From Pedobacter sp. FW305-3-2-15-E-R2A2 (lineage in GTDB: Bacteria > Bacteroidota > Bacteroidia > Sphingobacteriales > Sphingobacteriaceae): a stretch of DNA of 64,000 nucleotides. Within the stretch, counting starts at the first letter, position 1; each line of letters starts with the position of its first letter. The stretch covers positions 806,001 through 870,000 of the forward strand of contig NZ_CP151803.1 in assembly GCF_038446955.1 (NCBI RefSeq), read 5' to 3'. A model generated the notes under the pieces. It was given only the letters and a program-made list of their open reading frames with translations. It was not told the origin of the DNA and did not search any database. Shown one piece after another: positions 27,171 to 36,688 of this stretch. A program made the translations under genes and the position numbers.

Positions 27171-27432
27171 GTTTAAATGAATTGGAGCGTTAAAATAATC
27201 AGACTGTTAATGTGCTGTTAAATATGGTAAATTATTATTTAATTAAGATATTTTTAAACGGAATAAACTACATCCGTATTTCCGACGTTCTATACTTAAC
27301 GAAGGAAATTTTATGGCCAATGCAGCTCAATTGTATCAGGAAGGTTACAGTTGTTGATCCCTATAATTGGGTATATTTCGTTAATCATAGGATAAAATTT
27401 TAAAATATAGCGCATGTAAACTGTCGCAATTG

Positions 27433-27440
27433 TATTTTTG
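27433..27440 (+). promoter_or_regulatory. candidate -7 box (TATTTTTG) for the capsule locus
   Basis: TATTTTTG fits TAnnTTTG and lies 46 bases before the first capsule gene. No -33 element is clear. Confidence 0.4.
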
Positions 27441-27485
27441 TTAAAGCAAAATTAGCCGGTTACAAAATCCTTTAAAAATCTTATC

Positions 27486-28214
27486 ATGTTTTCCTTTTTT
27501 AAGAAAAGAGCGCACGTCGACCATATGGAGTGGTTAGGAGTGGATATGCATTCCCATTTATTGCCCGGTATTGATGACGGGGCAACGGATACGCTACAAT
27601 CTGTTGGTTTTATAAAAAAGTTGCATGAACTCGGCTTCCAAAAGTTGCTCTGTACCCCTCATATTTTTTCTGAACTCTATCCCAATACGCCGGATACGAT
27701 ACAGGCAGCATTAGACAGTACGCGTCTGGCCTTGAAAGCTGCTCAGGTCCAGGTGGAGATAGGGGCAGGAGCGGAGTACATGATCAATGATACGTTTAAG
27801 GTTTCAAATGATTTGGTGTCACTCCCAAAGAAACATGTGCTCATCGAAATGTCTTACCTTTCTGAAATGCCGAATATTGAACAGGTGATCTTTAACCTGC
27901 AGGTGAAGGGATATGTGGTAATTCTTGCCCATCCCGAGCGGTATAACTTTTATTTCGAGCGGCATCAGCGCTTTCACCGCTTCAAGGAAATGGGCGTATT
28001 GTTCCAGCTTAACCTCTTGTCGGTATGTGGATATTATGGAAAAGAGGTGAAGAAACTATCCGAATATCTGCTTCAAAAGAACTACTATGACCTGGCAGGT
28101 ACTGACTTGCATCACGACAAACATTTGCAGGTATTGACGCAGGAAATACAAACCGGACGCCTTTTTAATAAAATTGGTCATGTTGATTTTAAGAACAAGG
28201 AGCTGTTTTTTTAA
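27486..28214 (+). CDS. PHP-type tyrosine-protein phosphatase, CpsB/YwqE-like
   Basis: A 242-residue metal-dependent phosphatase of the PHP fold that dephosphorylates the Wzc-type tyrosine kinase and so controls capsule export. Metal-ligand motifs are DMHSHLLPGIDDG (H22, H24), CTPHIF, EIGAGAEYM, ILAHPERY and GTDLHHD. Length and motif order match CpsB/YwqE. It is cytoplasmic and is the first gene of the capsule locus, with the kinase two genes downstream. Confidence 0.93.
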   Translation: MFSFFKKRAHVDHMEWLGVDMHSHLLPGIDDGATDTLQSVGFIKKLHELGFQKLLCTPHIFSELYPNTPDTIQAALDSTRLALKAAQVQVEIGAGAEYMINDTFKVSNDLVSLPKKHVLIEMSYLSEMPNIEQVIFNLQVKGYVVILAHPERYNFYFERHQRFHRFKEMGVLFQLNLLSVCGYYGKEVKKLSEYLLQKNYYDLAGTDLHHDKHLQVLTQEIQTGRLFNKIGHVDFKNKELFF

Positions 28215-28315
28215 TTAAATACCCATTTCTGGCTAGGTGTACTGAAATTTAAATCAATTAGTTTTGCTTTTACGGAATTCTGCTGGTTAGGCGGTTTTTT
28301 TAGAACGAAATTACT

Positions 28316-29122
28316 ATGATTAAATTAATGTTAACAAAAAAATACCTGAATTTTTTAATTATTTTCTCTGTTTTTCTGTTAAGTTCCTGTTCTGTCACTA
28401 AAAAAGTTCCTTATTTTCAGGATATTGATGCAGACGGCAGGTCTTTGTTCGCTAAAACAGGTGAATTTAAAGAATTGACCATTCATTCGGATGATATTCT
28501 ATCAATTTCTATTGTAACTATTGATGCAGCGACATCGATGCCAGTGAATCAGCTGGCAAGTCAGAGTGTAACTGCCGCAATTCAGTCTGCTAATCCGGCA
28601 GGACTTTCCTCAGCAAGTGGTTTCCTGGTCGATAAAAACGGGGAGATTGATATTTCTGTCGTAGGAAAGGTTAAAGTGGCTGGATTAACCACCTATGAAG
28701 CCAGAGAATTGATAAAAACCAAGGCATCTGTGGTTTACAGAGATCCAAACGTACAGGTTCGCTATGCGAATTTCAAGGTGACCGTGTTAGGGGAGGTTGC
28801 CAGACCCGCTTCTTATGTGCTGCCAAACGAAAAAGTAAGTGTTTTAGACGCACTGGGAATGGCGGGCGACCTCACCATTTTTGGAAAAAGAGAAAACATT
28901 TTACTCATCAGAGATATCGATGGCAAGAAGGAATTCGCCAGGCTGGATCTGAATTCCTCCCAGGTCTTTAACAGCCCTTTTTATTACCTGAAACAGAATG
29001 ATGTGATCTATGTGGAGCCTAACAAAGGCAAAGCAGCCTCTTTAAATCAGGCAAGAACACAAACTTTCGCCGTTATTGGAACCGCCCTCTCAGTCTTGAT
29101 CGTATTGTTCTCAAGGCTTTAA
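28316..29122 (+). CDS. wza: Wza-type polysaccharide export lipoprotein
   Basis: A 268-residue outer-membrane export protein. A lipoprotein signal ends in LLSSC (C25). The Poly_export domain covers about 50-150 (HSDDILSISIV, GEIDISVVGKVKVAGLT) and a SLBB domain about 155-240 (FKVTVLGEVARPASYV, VSVLDALGMAGDL). A final hydrophobic helix (FAVIGTALSVLIVLFSRL) could span the membrane, like the C-terminal helix of Wza. It builds the channel for the polymer together with the following Wzc-like kinase. Confidence 0.93.
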   Translation: MIKLMLTKKYLNFLIIFSVFLLSSCSVTKKVPYFQDIDADGRSLFAKTGEFKELTIHSDDILSISIVTIDAATSMPVNQLASQSVTAAIQSANPAGLSSASGFLVDKNGEIDISVVGKVKVAGLTTYEARELIKTKASVVYRDPNVQVRYANFKVTVLGEVARPASYVLPNEKVSVLDALGMAGDLTIFGKRENILLIRDIDGKKEFARLDLNSSQVFNSPFYYLKQNDVIYVEPNKGKAASLNQARTQTFAVIGTALSVLIVLFSRL

Positions 29123-29157
29123 CAAATAGTATCATGCTAACATCTATGCAATATTAA

Positions 29158-31515
29158 ATGAAGAACACGATTTCAGAATATAAAACTGCACATGAGGATA
29201 TCGAAGGACTGGATTTAAAGCAAATCTTGTCAAGAATCCTTGCAAATTGGTATTGGATTGCTTTATCAGTATTGGTCTGCCTGGCATGTGCGAATCTATA
29301 TGTACGGTACAAAACGCCCAATTATAAAATTTCTGCCAGGGTATTGGTGAATGATGAGAAAAAGGGAGCAGGCTTATCTGGTGGTGGTGATCTTCTGGGT
29401 GATTTAGGGGGGCTTTTAGGTACAAAAAGCACCGTTGATAATGAAGCGGAAATCTTAAAAACAAGATATCTGATGGAACAGGTGGTGAAAGATATGAACC
29501 TCAACATCACCTATTACAGAAAGGGGACACTGAAAAAAGTAGAACTCTATGAATCTCCTTACCAGGTAAAAGTGGTTGCCGGTGCGGATACGATTAAAGC
29601 CACAGACGTGGAAGTCAGCTTTCTGAAAAATAATCAGGTTGCGGTAAGCGCCGATGGCATCGATACACTGGTCGCTTTGGACCGTTCTTTTACGATCCCT
29701 TTTGTTGGGGTGGTGCAGATCATTAAAGGAACGGCAGTCCCTGTTTTAGAGGAGAAATATGCTTTTAACATCATGTCTGTGGATTCTAAAGTGATTGCAT
29801 TGATGGATGCCATTACAGTGGAAGTTAAAAATAAACAGGTGACCATCATCGACTTGAGCCTAACACATGCGATCCCTAAAAAAGGGGAAGACATCCTGAG
29901 TAAACTCATCGAAAAATATGTTCAGGCGAATCTGACAGATAAAAATGAGGTGGCCGATAGCACCGTGAAATTTATTCAAAACCGATTGGCTTATATTGGT
30001 GGAGAGCTGGGCGGCCTGGAAGGAAATATCCAGAATTTTAAGCAGGAAAATAACCTGGCGGATATGACTGAACAGTCTAAGTTGCTGGTACAGACCACCG
30101 GACAATATGTAAATGACCTGGGGAAAATAGAAACCCAGATCAGTATCCTTAAAAGTTTACAGGACTACCTGAAAGACGAGGGCAAGAATAAAAGAGTATT
30201 GCCAAGCTCACTCATTCCTGCGGATCTGGTTTTTAACGGGGCAGTAGAGAAATACAATTCCTTAACCCTGGAGCGGGCAAGACGCCTGATCGGGGTAACC
30301 GAAGCCAATCCGGGAATCCAGTTGATGGACAAAGAAATTGCCAATGCCAGAGCGGATATTGAATCCAATATTTCCACTACGCTGGATGGCTTTCTCATCA
30401 CCAGAAACCGGATCAATGGTCAGATGAAAAAAGCCGAAGGACAGGTTCGCAATGTTCCAAAAGTGGAGCGAAACTATTTAAACCTGGCCAGACAACAACA
30501 GATTAAACAAGAGCTGTATATCTTTCTGATGCAGAAAAGTGAAGAGACCGCCATTTCTAAGACGTCTAATATTGCTAACTCCAAAACCATAGACCCCCCC
30601 AAGTCTGAAGTTAAGCCTTTTAGTCCGAAAAGAATGGTGGTCTATTTATTTGGTATGGTAGCCGGACTGGTGATTCCATTGGCATTGATGTATGTGAAAG
30701 ACTTATTGAATGATAAGATTCAGACCAAAGAAGACATCATCAGAATTACTCAGGTGCCGATTATCGGAGAGATTAGTCATGACGAAGGAAACGACAATAT
30801 GGTGGTGGCCAATAGTTCCAGATCTGCCATATCAGAACAGTTCAGGGCATTGCGTACCAACCTTTCTTTCTTCTTCAAGAATAGCGACGAGAAAGTGATT
30901 TTATTAACCAGCAGCATGTCTGGTGAAGGGAAGTCATTTGTGGCTATCAACCTTGGTCAGATTTTAGCACTTACAGGTAAGAAAGTCCTGTTGATGGAAC
31001 TGGATTTACGTAAGCCCGGTCTTTCTGCCAAGCTGGAGATCTCAAACCCGATCGGTTTTACCAATTATGTGACCACTCCGGAATTGACCAGTAATGATAT
31101 TGTGAAGCCATTGAAAATTCAGGAAAACCTGTTTGTGGTGAGTTCAGGTCCAATTCCTCCAAACCCTGCAGAATTGCTACTGAGCGAAAGAACAAAAACG
31201 CTGATGCAGGAATTGAAGCAGCAATTTGACTATATCATCATTGATGCACCACCGGTAGGGATCGTAACCGATGCCCAGCTGCTGGCTTCCTACGCAGATG
31301 TTTGTCTGTATCTGGTGCGTCAGAATTATACGTTAAAACAGCAATTGAATATTGTGGATGACCTGTCCGGAAGCCAGAAAATGAAAGGTTTAAGTATTGT
31401 AGTCAACGACATCAAAGCAACCAAAGGTTATGGTTATGGATACAGCTATGGCAATTACGATGTGACTGGTAAAGAGTTAGGGTTTTTTAGCAAACTGTTT
31501 AAAAGAAATAAATAA
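29158..31515 (+). CDS. wzc: Wzc-type polysaccharide co-polymerase / tyrosine autokinase
   Basis: A 785-residue inner-membrane protein with a Wzz domain between two membrane helices (about 32-52 and 495-515) and a long periplasmic coiled-coil part. The C-terminal BY-kinase domain has Walker A (SSMSGEGKS, about 585-593), Walker A' (LLMELDLRKPG) and Walker B (YIIIDAPP). A Tyr/Gly-rich tail (KGYGYGYSYGNYDV, about 755-768) is the probable autophosphorylation cluster. It controls polymer length and export, is dephosphorylated by the upstream PHP phosphatase and docks on Wza. Confidence 0.95.
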   Translation: MKNTISEYKTAHEDIEGLDLKQILSRILANWYWIALSVLVCLACANLYVRYKTPNYKISARVLVNDEKKGAGLSGGGDLLGDLGGLLGTKSTVDNEAEILKTRYLMEQVVKDMNLNITYYRKGTLKKVELYESPYQVKVVAGADTIKATDVEVSFLKNNQVAVSADGIDTLVALDRSFTIPFVGVVQIIKGTAVPVLEEKYAFNIMSVDSKVIALMDAITVEVKNKQVTIIDLSLTHAIPKKGEDILSKLIEKYVQANLTDKNEVADSTVKFIQNRLAYIGGELGGLEGNIQNFKQENNLADMTEQSKLLVQTTGQYVNDLGKIETQISILKSLQDYLKDEGKNKRVLPSSLIPADLVFNGAVEKYNSLTLERARRLIGVTEANPGIQLMDKEIANARADIESNISTTLDGFLITRNRINGQMKKAEGQVRNVPKVERNYLNLARQQQIKQELYIFLMQKSEETAISKTSNIANSKTIDPPKSEVKPFSPKRMVVYLFGMVAGLVIPLALMYVKDLLNDKIQTKEDIIRITQVPIIGEISHDEGNDNMVVANSSRSAISEQFRALRTNLSFFFKNSDEKVILLTSSMSGEGKSFVAINLGQILALTGKKVLLMELDLRKPGLSAKLEISNPIGFTNYVTTPELTSNDIVKPLKIQENLFVVSSGPIPPNPAELLLSERTKTLMQELKQQFDYIIIDAPPVGIVTDAQLLASYADVCLYLVRQNYTLKQQLNIVDDLSGSQKMKGLSIVVNDIKATKGYGYGYSYGNYDVTGKELGFFSKLFKRNK

Positions 31516-31521
31516 TTTCAA

Positions 31522-33069
31522 ATGAAATCAGCAAATAAGGTGGTTGTCAACACGGGCATATTATACGCCAGGATGTTAATAACAATGGGGATTTCGTTGT
31601 ATTCCACGAGGCTGGTCTTAAATGCGTTAGGTTCGGTTGATTATGGGGTCTTTAACCTCGTTGCCGGAGTGATTGCCATGTTGTCTTTTTTAAATACGGC
31701 AATGGCCACCTCTACGCAAAGGTTTCTCTCTTTCTTCCAGGGGAAAAATGATTTGAACATGCAAAAACGTGTTTTTACCAATAGCCTGCTCCTGCACATC
31801 GGGATTGGTATACTGATTGTCGTCGTGCTTGAAGTTTCCGGGTTCTTTCTCTTTAATGGTTTTCTGAATATTCCGGTGGATAGAATCGGGGTGGCGAGGC
31901 TAATCTATCATTTTATGTCGGTCACGGTATTTTTTACCATTGTTGCAGTTCCTTTTACGGGCTCCCTGGTGGCGCACGAAAATATGCTCTGGGTAGCGGT
32001 GGTGAATGTGGTGGAGACGCTGTTGAAATTGGCGATTGCTTATCTGTTATATGTAGTGGCCCAGGATAAATTATCTGTTTATGGCTTACTTACTGCCGGA
32101 ATAAGTATCGCGAGCTTCTTGCTTTATGCGGTGTATTGCTTTGGTAAATATGAAGACTGTACGCTGGAAGGGCTTTTTTCTGTAGATAAAAAAATGATGA
32201 AAGAGCTGACCTCCTTTGCGGGATGGAACTTATTCGGTTCTTTATGTGCGCTGGGAAGGGCACAGGGTTTAGCCATTTTGCTGAATGTCTTTTTTGGAAC
32301 CGTAGTCAATGCAGCTTATGCCATCGCGAATCAGGTGGCGGCACAGTTGAACTTCTTTTCTTTAACCCTTTTGCGGGCGATCAATCCACAGATCATGAAA
32401 AGTGAAGGTGCGGAAAATCGGGAAAAGATGCTCCGTCTTTCTATGATTGGAAGTAAGTTCGGATTCTTCCTGCTTGCTTTTGCTGCGGTTCCCTGCATTT
32501 TTGAGATGAAAGCAATCCTTCATTTGTGGTTAAATAATGTACCTGAATATACCGCATCTTTTTGTTCGTTAATGTTGTGTGCGACCTTGATCAATCAGCT
32601 GACGATAGGCTTGCAGTCGGCAGTACAGGCAACGGGAAAAGTAAAGGTTTACCAGGCGGTAGTGGGCTCTGTTTTATTGCTGGCATTACCACTGGCCTAT
32701 CTGTTGTTAAAGTTGGGGTATCCCGTTTATACCGTGTTTATAGGCTATTGTTTTATTGAGGTGATCGCCTGCATCCTACGTCTGTTTTTTTTAAGAAATA
32801 TAGCCGGATTGTCCATTTCCCTATATTTTTCTAATGTGATTTTTAAAGTGGTCATTCCGCTTTGTCTGCTGATCCTTACCTGTTATTTAAGTGTGACCTA
32901 TGTTCATTTCGGATGGAGGTTCGTCTTTACAGGTATCACTGGTGTTTTTGTCTTTGTGACCAGCATTTACCTCTTTGGCTTATGTGATGATGAAAAAGAA
33001 ATCATTCATAAAATAACGAATCAGTTGATTCATAAACTGAACCGAAAGAAACAATTTAATCACGTGTAG
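31522..33069 (+). CDS. Wzx-like polysaccharide flippase
   Basis: A 515-residue protein with 12-14 membrane helices of the MOP/MATE superfamily polysaccharide transporters. The N-terminal TGILYARMLITMGISLYSTR and LGSVDYGVFNLVAG match oligosaccharide-repeat flippases. It should move lipid-linked repeat units across the inner membrane before polymerisation. It begins six bases after wzc. It is the only flippase in the locus, which pairs it with the Wzy-like polymerase at 35351. Confidence 0.9.
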   Translation: MKSANKVVVNTGILYARMLITMGISLYSTRLVLNALGSVDYGVFNLVAGVIAMLSFLNTAMATSTQRFLSFFQGKNDLNMQKRVFTNSLLLHIGIGILIVVVLEVSGFFLFNGFLNIPVDRIGVARLIYHFMSVTVFFTIVAVPFTGSLVAHENMLWVAVVNVVETLLKLAIAYLLYVVAQDKLSVYGLLTAGISIASFLLYAVYCFGKYEDCTLEGLFSVDKKMMKELTSFAGWNLFGSLCALGRAQGLAILLNVFFGTVVNAAYAIANQVAAQLNFFSLTLLRAINPQIMKSEGAENREKMLRLSMIGSKFGFFLLAFAAVPCIFEMKAILHLWLNNVPEYTASFCSLMLCATLINQLTIGLQSAVQATGKVKVYQAVVGSVLLLALPLAYLLLKLGYPVYTVFIGYCFIEVIACILRLFFLRNIAGLSISLYFSNVIFKVVIPLCLLILTCYLSVTYVHFGWRFVFTGITGVFVFVTSIYLFGLCDDEKEIIHKITNQLIHKLNRKKQFNHV

Positions 33070-33081
33070 TCTGTACCAAGT

Positions 33082-34089
33082 ATGAAAAGTATTCTAAAAA
33101 AGATCGTTCCGAAATCTGCTAAAAGATTTTATCGGTCGAAGCAAACCCAGTTGTCGATTATCAAAGATTTCGTCTATGATTACCGGAAATTTAACAGGGA
33201 GTCTGCGTCGTTTAAATTGAGGAGTAAAGAGATGATGCAGGCGTACATCATAAAAGAATACCACGCCATAGAAAAAGGGCTGGCCCTGCTGGAGCCGCGT
33301 CCGGGATTTGGTGCAGCGCGAATTTCCGCTCTGGCCGATGTGGTGGAAGACTACATTAACTGTTATGGGATAGATTCGGTTACCTCTATCACGGCCTTTA
33401 CCCTGAGGGAGTATCTAAATTTTGATGAGCCTTATAGCCAGATTCCGGCAGACTTATCCTGGAAACTGGAAAAGTTGTTGGCCAGGTGTGACGAATCTGC
33501 TCAAGGTAAAACTGGAGGAACCAAGATTATCCCAAAAACAGACATCACCGAAACACTGAATTTTGATTACAGTAGTTTCTTTAAATCCAGACACAGTGTC
33601 CGGGATTTTTCGGAAGAACCGGTGGATACACAGCTGATTTTAAATGCGATTGATACCGCAAGATATACGCCGTCGGTATGTAACCGTCAGGCATGGAAGG
33701 TTTATGTGATAGAGCATTCTAATGTGGAGTTAAAGAAAAGACTCCTGAATGTGCAGAATGGAAACAGGGGCTTTGGCGAACACATTAGTTCATTGATCGT
33801 CATCACCGGAAAGCTGTCTTCGTTTTTTGCCTATGAGCGAAACCAGGTTTTTATTGATGGAGGAATGATGGCGATGTCGATCGTGCTGGCGCTCCATGCC
33901 GAAGGGCTGGGGGTATGCTGTCTGAATACAAGTTATGCAGTGAAGCAGTACGAAGCTTTTAAAGCATCGATGCAAATGGATAGCGACTGTGTTCCGATCA
34001 TGTTTTTGGCAGTAGGACATCTGAAAGATGATTTCAAGGTGGCCATTTCTGAGCGGAAGCCTTTGGCTGATATTGTTGAAGTGAGGTAA
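33082..34089 (+). CDS. nitroreductase-family protein of the capsule locus
   Basis: A 335-residue protein. The first 170 residues are an extra helical region with no family I can name. The C-terminal half is a nitroreductase fold (SRHSVRDFSEEPVDTQLILN, TPSVCNRQAWKVYVIE, GMMAMSIVLALHAEGLGVCC) that binds FMN. Proteins of this type recur in exopolysaccharide loci beside pyruvyl transferases. A redox step on a sugar or another modification is possible but unproven. The gene sits between the flippase and the pyruvyl transferase in a tightly packed run. Confidence 0.85.
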   Translation: MKSILKKIVPKSAKRFYRSKQTQLSIIKDFVYDYRKFNRESASFKLRSKEMMQAYIIKEYHAIEKGLALLEPRPGFGAARISALADVVEDYINCYGIDSVTSITAFTLREYLNFDEPYSQIPADLSWKLEKLLARCDESAQGKTGGTKIIPKTDITETLNFDYSSFFKSRHSVRDFSEEPVDTQLILNAIDTARYTPSVCNRQAWKVYVIEHSNVELKKRLLNVQNGNRGFGEHISSLIVITGKLSSFFAYERNQVFIDGGMMAMSIVLALHAEGLGVCCLNTSYAVKQYEAFKASMQMDSDCVPIMFLAVGHLKDDFKVAISERKPLADIVEVR

Positions 34090-34116
34090 TAGGATATATA
34101 TTTTAATTTTTAAGTG

Positions 34117-35358
34117 ATGAGCAATTTAAAGCAGCAATTTAAGGGGTTATATGTTGAGTTTTTCTGGTCTGTGGCCTCTTTTTGTTCCCTTTTTATAAAA
34201 GCGAATAAGACGGCAAACAAAATTTTAGTGCTGCCTGCTGCGAACCTGAATGGTGGTTTTGGGGAAGACATTATGATCACCAGTTTCATGAACAATTTCG
34301 CAAATGGTACGCCGGTCTGCATCTTAAACGGATACAAGATCATTCGGGAAGATTATAAGACCATCAATAAGAATATAGAATTTATCGATGGCTTTGACGA
34401 CCGGGTTAATTTTCTAAAACTCCTGTTCCTGATTAAAAACTGTTCGCTGGTCTACGTGATTGGCGCGGACATCATGGACGGAACCTACCGGGTTCATAAT
34501 TCGATCAATAGGTTAAGGGTCATTGAGCTGGCAAACCGCATCGGGGTAAAGGCGCAGATTTCCGGATTCAGTGTGAGTAAAAACATCCTTCCGGTGGTTA
34601 AAGCTAAATTCATTAAGGTAGCGAAAGACGTGAGGTTAAAAATCAGAGATGTGGAATCCTATGTGAGAATGAAAGATTTTATTCCCGCAGAACAGTTGAT
34701 CTTAACCAACGACATCGCTTTTATTTGTCCTGATGTTCCGGAAAGTTATCAAAGTAAAACCTATGAAGATTACAAAGCGTGGGTTGCGGCTGCGAAGGTA
34801 AAAGGGAAGTCAATCATCGGCGTTTGTCCCAATGCAATCCAGGCGAAGAAAATTGGATTTGAGAATTATTTATCGGGCTTTAAGCAATTGCTGGAAGGCT
34901 TTTTAGAAGTTGGGGATTATGCTTTTGTTTTTCTTTACCACGACATCAGGCCGATTTGTGACGAGGCGAGCGACAGCACCTTCAGCCGTATTCTGAATGA
35001 ATACTTTGGGGCTAAATCTGTCGATTGCTTTTATACGGACCAAATCAGGAATGGGGTAGAGCTAAAAGGTTATGTTTCCCTGGTTGATTTTACCATCACG
35101 GGAAGAATGCATTTAGGCATCTCGGGGCTGACGTTCTCTAAGCCGATGTTTGGTGTTTCCTATGCGAATAAATTCGAGGGAATGGTAAAGCTGTTCGATG
35201 TAGATCCGAATAGCTGCCTGATTGATTATGATAAGCTTAGCGAATCAAAAGAGAAGATCAGACTCTTCACTAAAAACTTTGCAGCGATAGAAAACAGCGT
35301 TAAAAAGAACATACAGAAGGTTAAACTAGAAACAAGTAATAATTATACCCATGGGTAA
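34117..35358 (+). CDS. polysaccharide pyruvyl transferase family protein
   Basis: A 413-residue protein of the CsaB/GumL-like pyruvyl transferase family, which adds pyruvate ketals to sugars from phosphoenolpyruvate. Seen: GGFGEDIMITSF near the N-terminus, SLVYVIGADIMDG in the middle, and FTITGRMHLGISGLTFSKP near 330, which matches the conserved R-x-H region. The ATG at 34117 is taken rather than the GTG three bases before it. It overlaps the next gene by eight bases. It may add a negative charge to the repeat unit. Confidence 0.87.
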   Translation: MSNLKQQFKGLYVEFFWSVASFCSLFIKANKTANKILVLPAANLNGGFGEDIMITSFMNNFANGTPVCILNGYKIIREDYKTINKNIEFIDGFDDRVNFLKLLFLIKNCSLVYVIGADIMDGTYRVHNSINRLRVIELANRIGVKAQISGFSVSKNILPVVKAKFIKVAKDVRLKIRDVESYVRMKDFIPAEQLILTNDIAFICPDVPESYQSKTYEDYKAWVAAAKVKGKSIIGVCPNAIQAKKIGFENYLSGFKQLLEGFLEVGDYAFVFLYHDIRPICDEASDSTFSRILNEYFGAKSVDCFYTDQIRNGVELKGYVSLVDFTITGRMHLGISGLTFSKPMFGVSYANKFEGMVKLFDVDPNSCLIDYDKLSESKEKIRLFTKNFAAIENSVKKNIQKVKLETSNNYTHG

Positions 35359-36688
35359 AGGGATTCTATTATTTATTATAATCTCCATTTATCTTTTCAG
35401 AACGGTTATCCTTAAGACTAAAAAAAAGGATACTAAATTTTTATGGGTCAGCTTTTTTATATTCTGTATCCCCTTTGAATTTGGAAAAGCCCTGAATACG
35501 CCAAAGCTGAATGATATTGCAGGCACCGTACAGCCGATCTATATCATTTCCTTGTGTATTGGGTTGATTGTTGCTGTGCTGCCCTATGCAAAAAGGAGGT
35601 TTATAAATTATTCCTTTAAACTCAACCACTGGGGCAATGGCTTTTGTGTGCTGTTGATCATCTCTTTTCTTAACCCTTATAATTCCTTTTATACTGGAAC
35701 CTGGGTGTTGACTATCTTTTTTTTATCAAATATTCTCTTATTCAAATTGCTGAGTAGTTTTCTGGATAAGTCTGATGTGGTGAACGGACTTTTTGATGGA
35801 TTAAAATGGCTGGCTTATACCCAGTTTTTCCTGGCCATCTGTTTTCCTGTTCTTGGGATCTCGGCGGTGACAAAGCTGTTTCATGAATCCGCAGAAATCT
35901 GGGCAACCCGGTTGGATACCAGGAGCGGGGCGGTCGGTTTCTTTAATCACCCGGGAAGGCTGGCCCTTTTTATGGTCGTTGCTTCTTCCTTTTTTCTCGC
36001 TACCTATTTGTATAATTTTAAGAGAAAGGCAAGCGCCATCTGTTTAGGGATTTGTATCCTGACATTGTTCTTAACTTATTCCAGGACCTCTTATCTTGCT
36101 TTAATTATTACGCTTTTTTCCTGCTACTACATTGATAAGAATGCCCATAAAAATATCTTTTCCGTCGGTAATATTTTGAAATTTGTAGTGCCAACCGTAT
36201 TGGCGCTGGTTTACCTGATTGCCTACTCTCCCTTGAGTGAATTGTTCCTTCAAAGCGACTCTTCGGATCAGTATGACAACAGAATGGTGCACTGGTTAAT
36301 GGCATTCCATATTTTCGAAACCTCTCCAATCATTGGTGTCGGGCTGAATGCCCACCTTTCTTACATCTCACAACATCTGGGGATTGTAAGTCAGGTCACC
36401 ATGGACGACTTCTTTTCGGTCAATCCCATACATAATATTCATTTGATCATCTTGAGTGAAATCGGGATTGTCGGAATCCTTCTATGGGTCTATTTTTTAT
36501 TTGGTAACATCATTAAAGCAAAAAAAGAAATTAAAGAGGGACACAATGAAGTGCTGTCTCTCACTTTAGTCGGCCTCTTTGTCGCTTACATTATCTATGG
36601 TCTAACAGGTTGGGCTCCCTTTTCAACAGCCATTTTGCCAATATTTCTTTTTATCACTTTTTTTTCAATTAAATACAGAGACCAATGA
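35351..36688 (+). CDS. Wzy-like O-antigen/capsule polymerase
   Basis: A 445-residue membrane protein with about 11-12 helices and a large extracytoplasmic loop between about residues 285 and 365, typical of the Wzy_C/O-antigen ligase superfamily. Conserved pieces include RSGAVGFFNHPGRLALFMVV and the later loop HWLMAFHIFETSPIIGVG. It should polymerise flipped repeat units at the periplasmic face. It overlaps its neighbours by eight and four bases, so translation is probably coupled. Confidence 0.87.
   Translation: MGKGILLFIIISIYLFRTVILKTKKKDTKFLWVSFFIFCIPFEFGKALNTPKLNDIAGTVQPIYIISLCIGLIVAVLPYAKRRFINYSFKLNHWGNGFCVLLIISFLNPYNSFYTGTWVLTIFFLSNILLFKLLSSFLDKSDVVNGLFDGLKWLAYTQFFLAICFPVLGISAVTKLFHESAEIWATRLDTRSGAVGFFNHPGRLALFMVVASSFFLATYLYNFKRKASAICLGICILTLFLTYSRTSYLALIITLFSCYYIDKNAHKNIFSVGNILKFVVPTVLALVYLIAYSPLSELFLQSDSSDQYDNRMVHWLMAFHIFETSPIIGVGLNAHLSYISQHLGIVSQVTMDDFFSVNPIHNIHLIILSEIGIVGILLWVYFLFGNIIKAKKEIKEGHNEVLSLTLVGLFVAYIIYGLTGWAPFSTAILPIFLFITFFSIKYRDQ

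Larger units (their letters stand above)
27010..27485. other. intergenic region between the sensor gene and the capsule locus
   Basis: A 476-base AT-rich stretch. It contains a phosphoesterase gene remnant on the minus strand (27024-27170) and the promoter region of the capsule locus, with a TAnnTTTG box at 27433-27440. A 63-codon plus-strand frame (27212-27403, GTG start) faintly resembles a LytTR domain start but is not called. Confidence 0.5.

Noticed and set aside
27212..27403. 63-codon ORF faintly like the start of a LytTR domain
   Set aside because: GTG start, AT-driven composition and only a short resemblance; it overlaps the probable promoter region of the capsule locus.
32223..32405. 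60-codon ORF inside the flippase gene
   Set aside because: Shifted-frame shadow of the flippase coding sequence.
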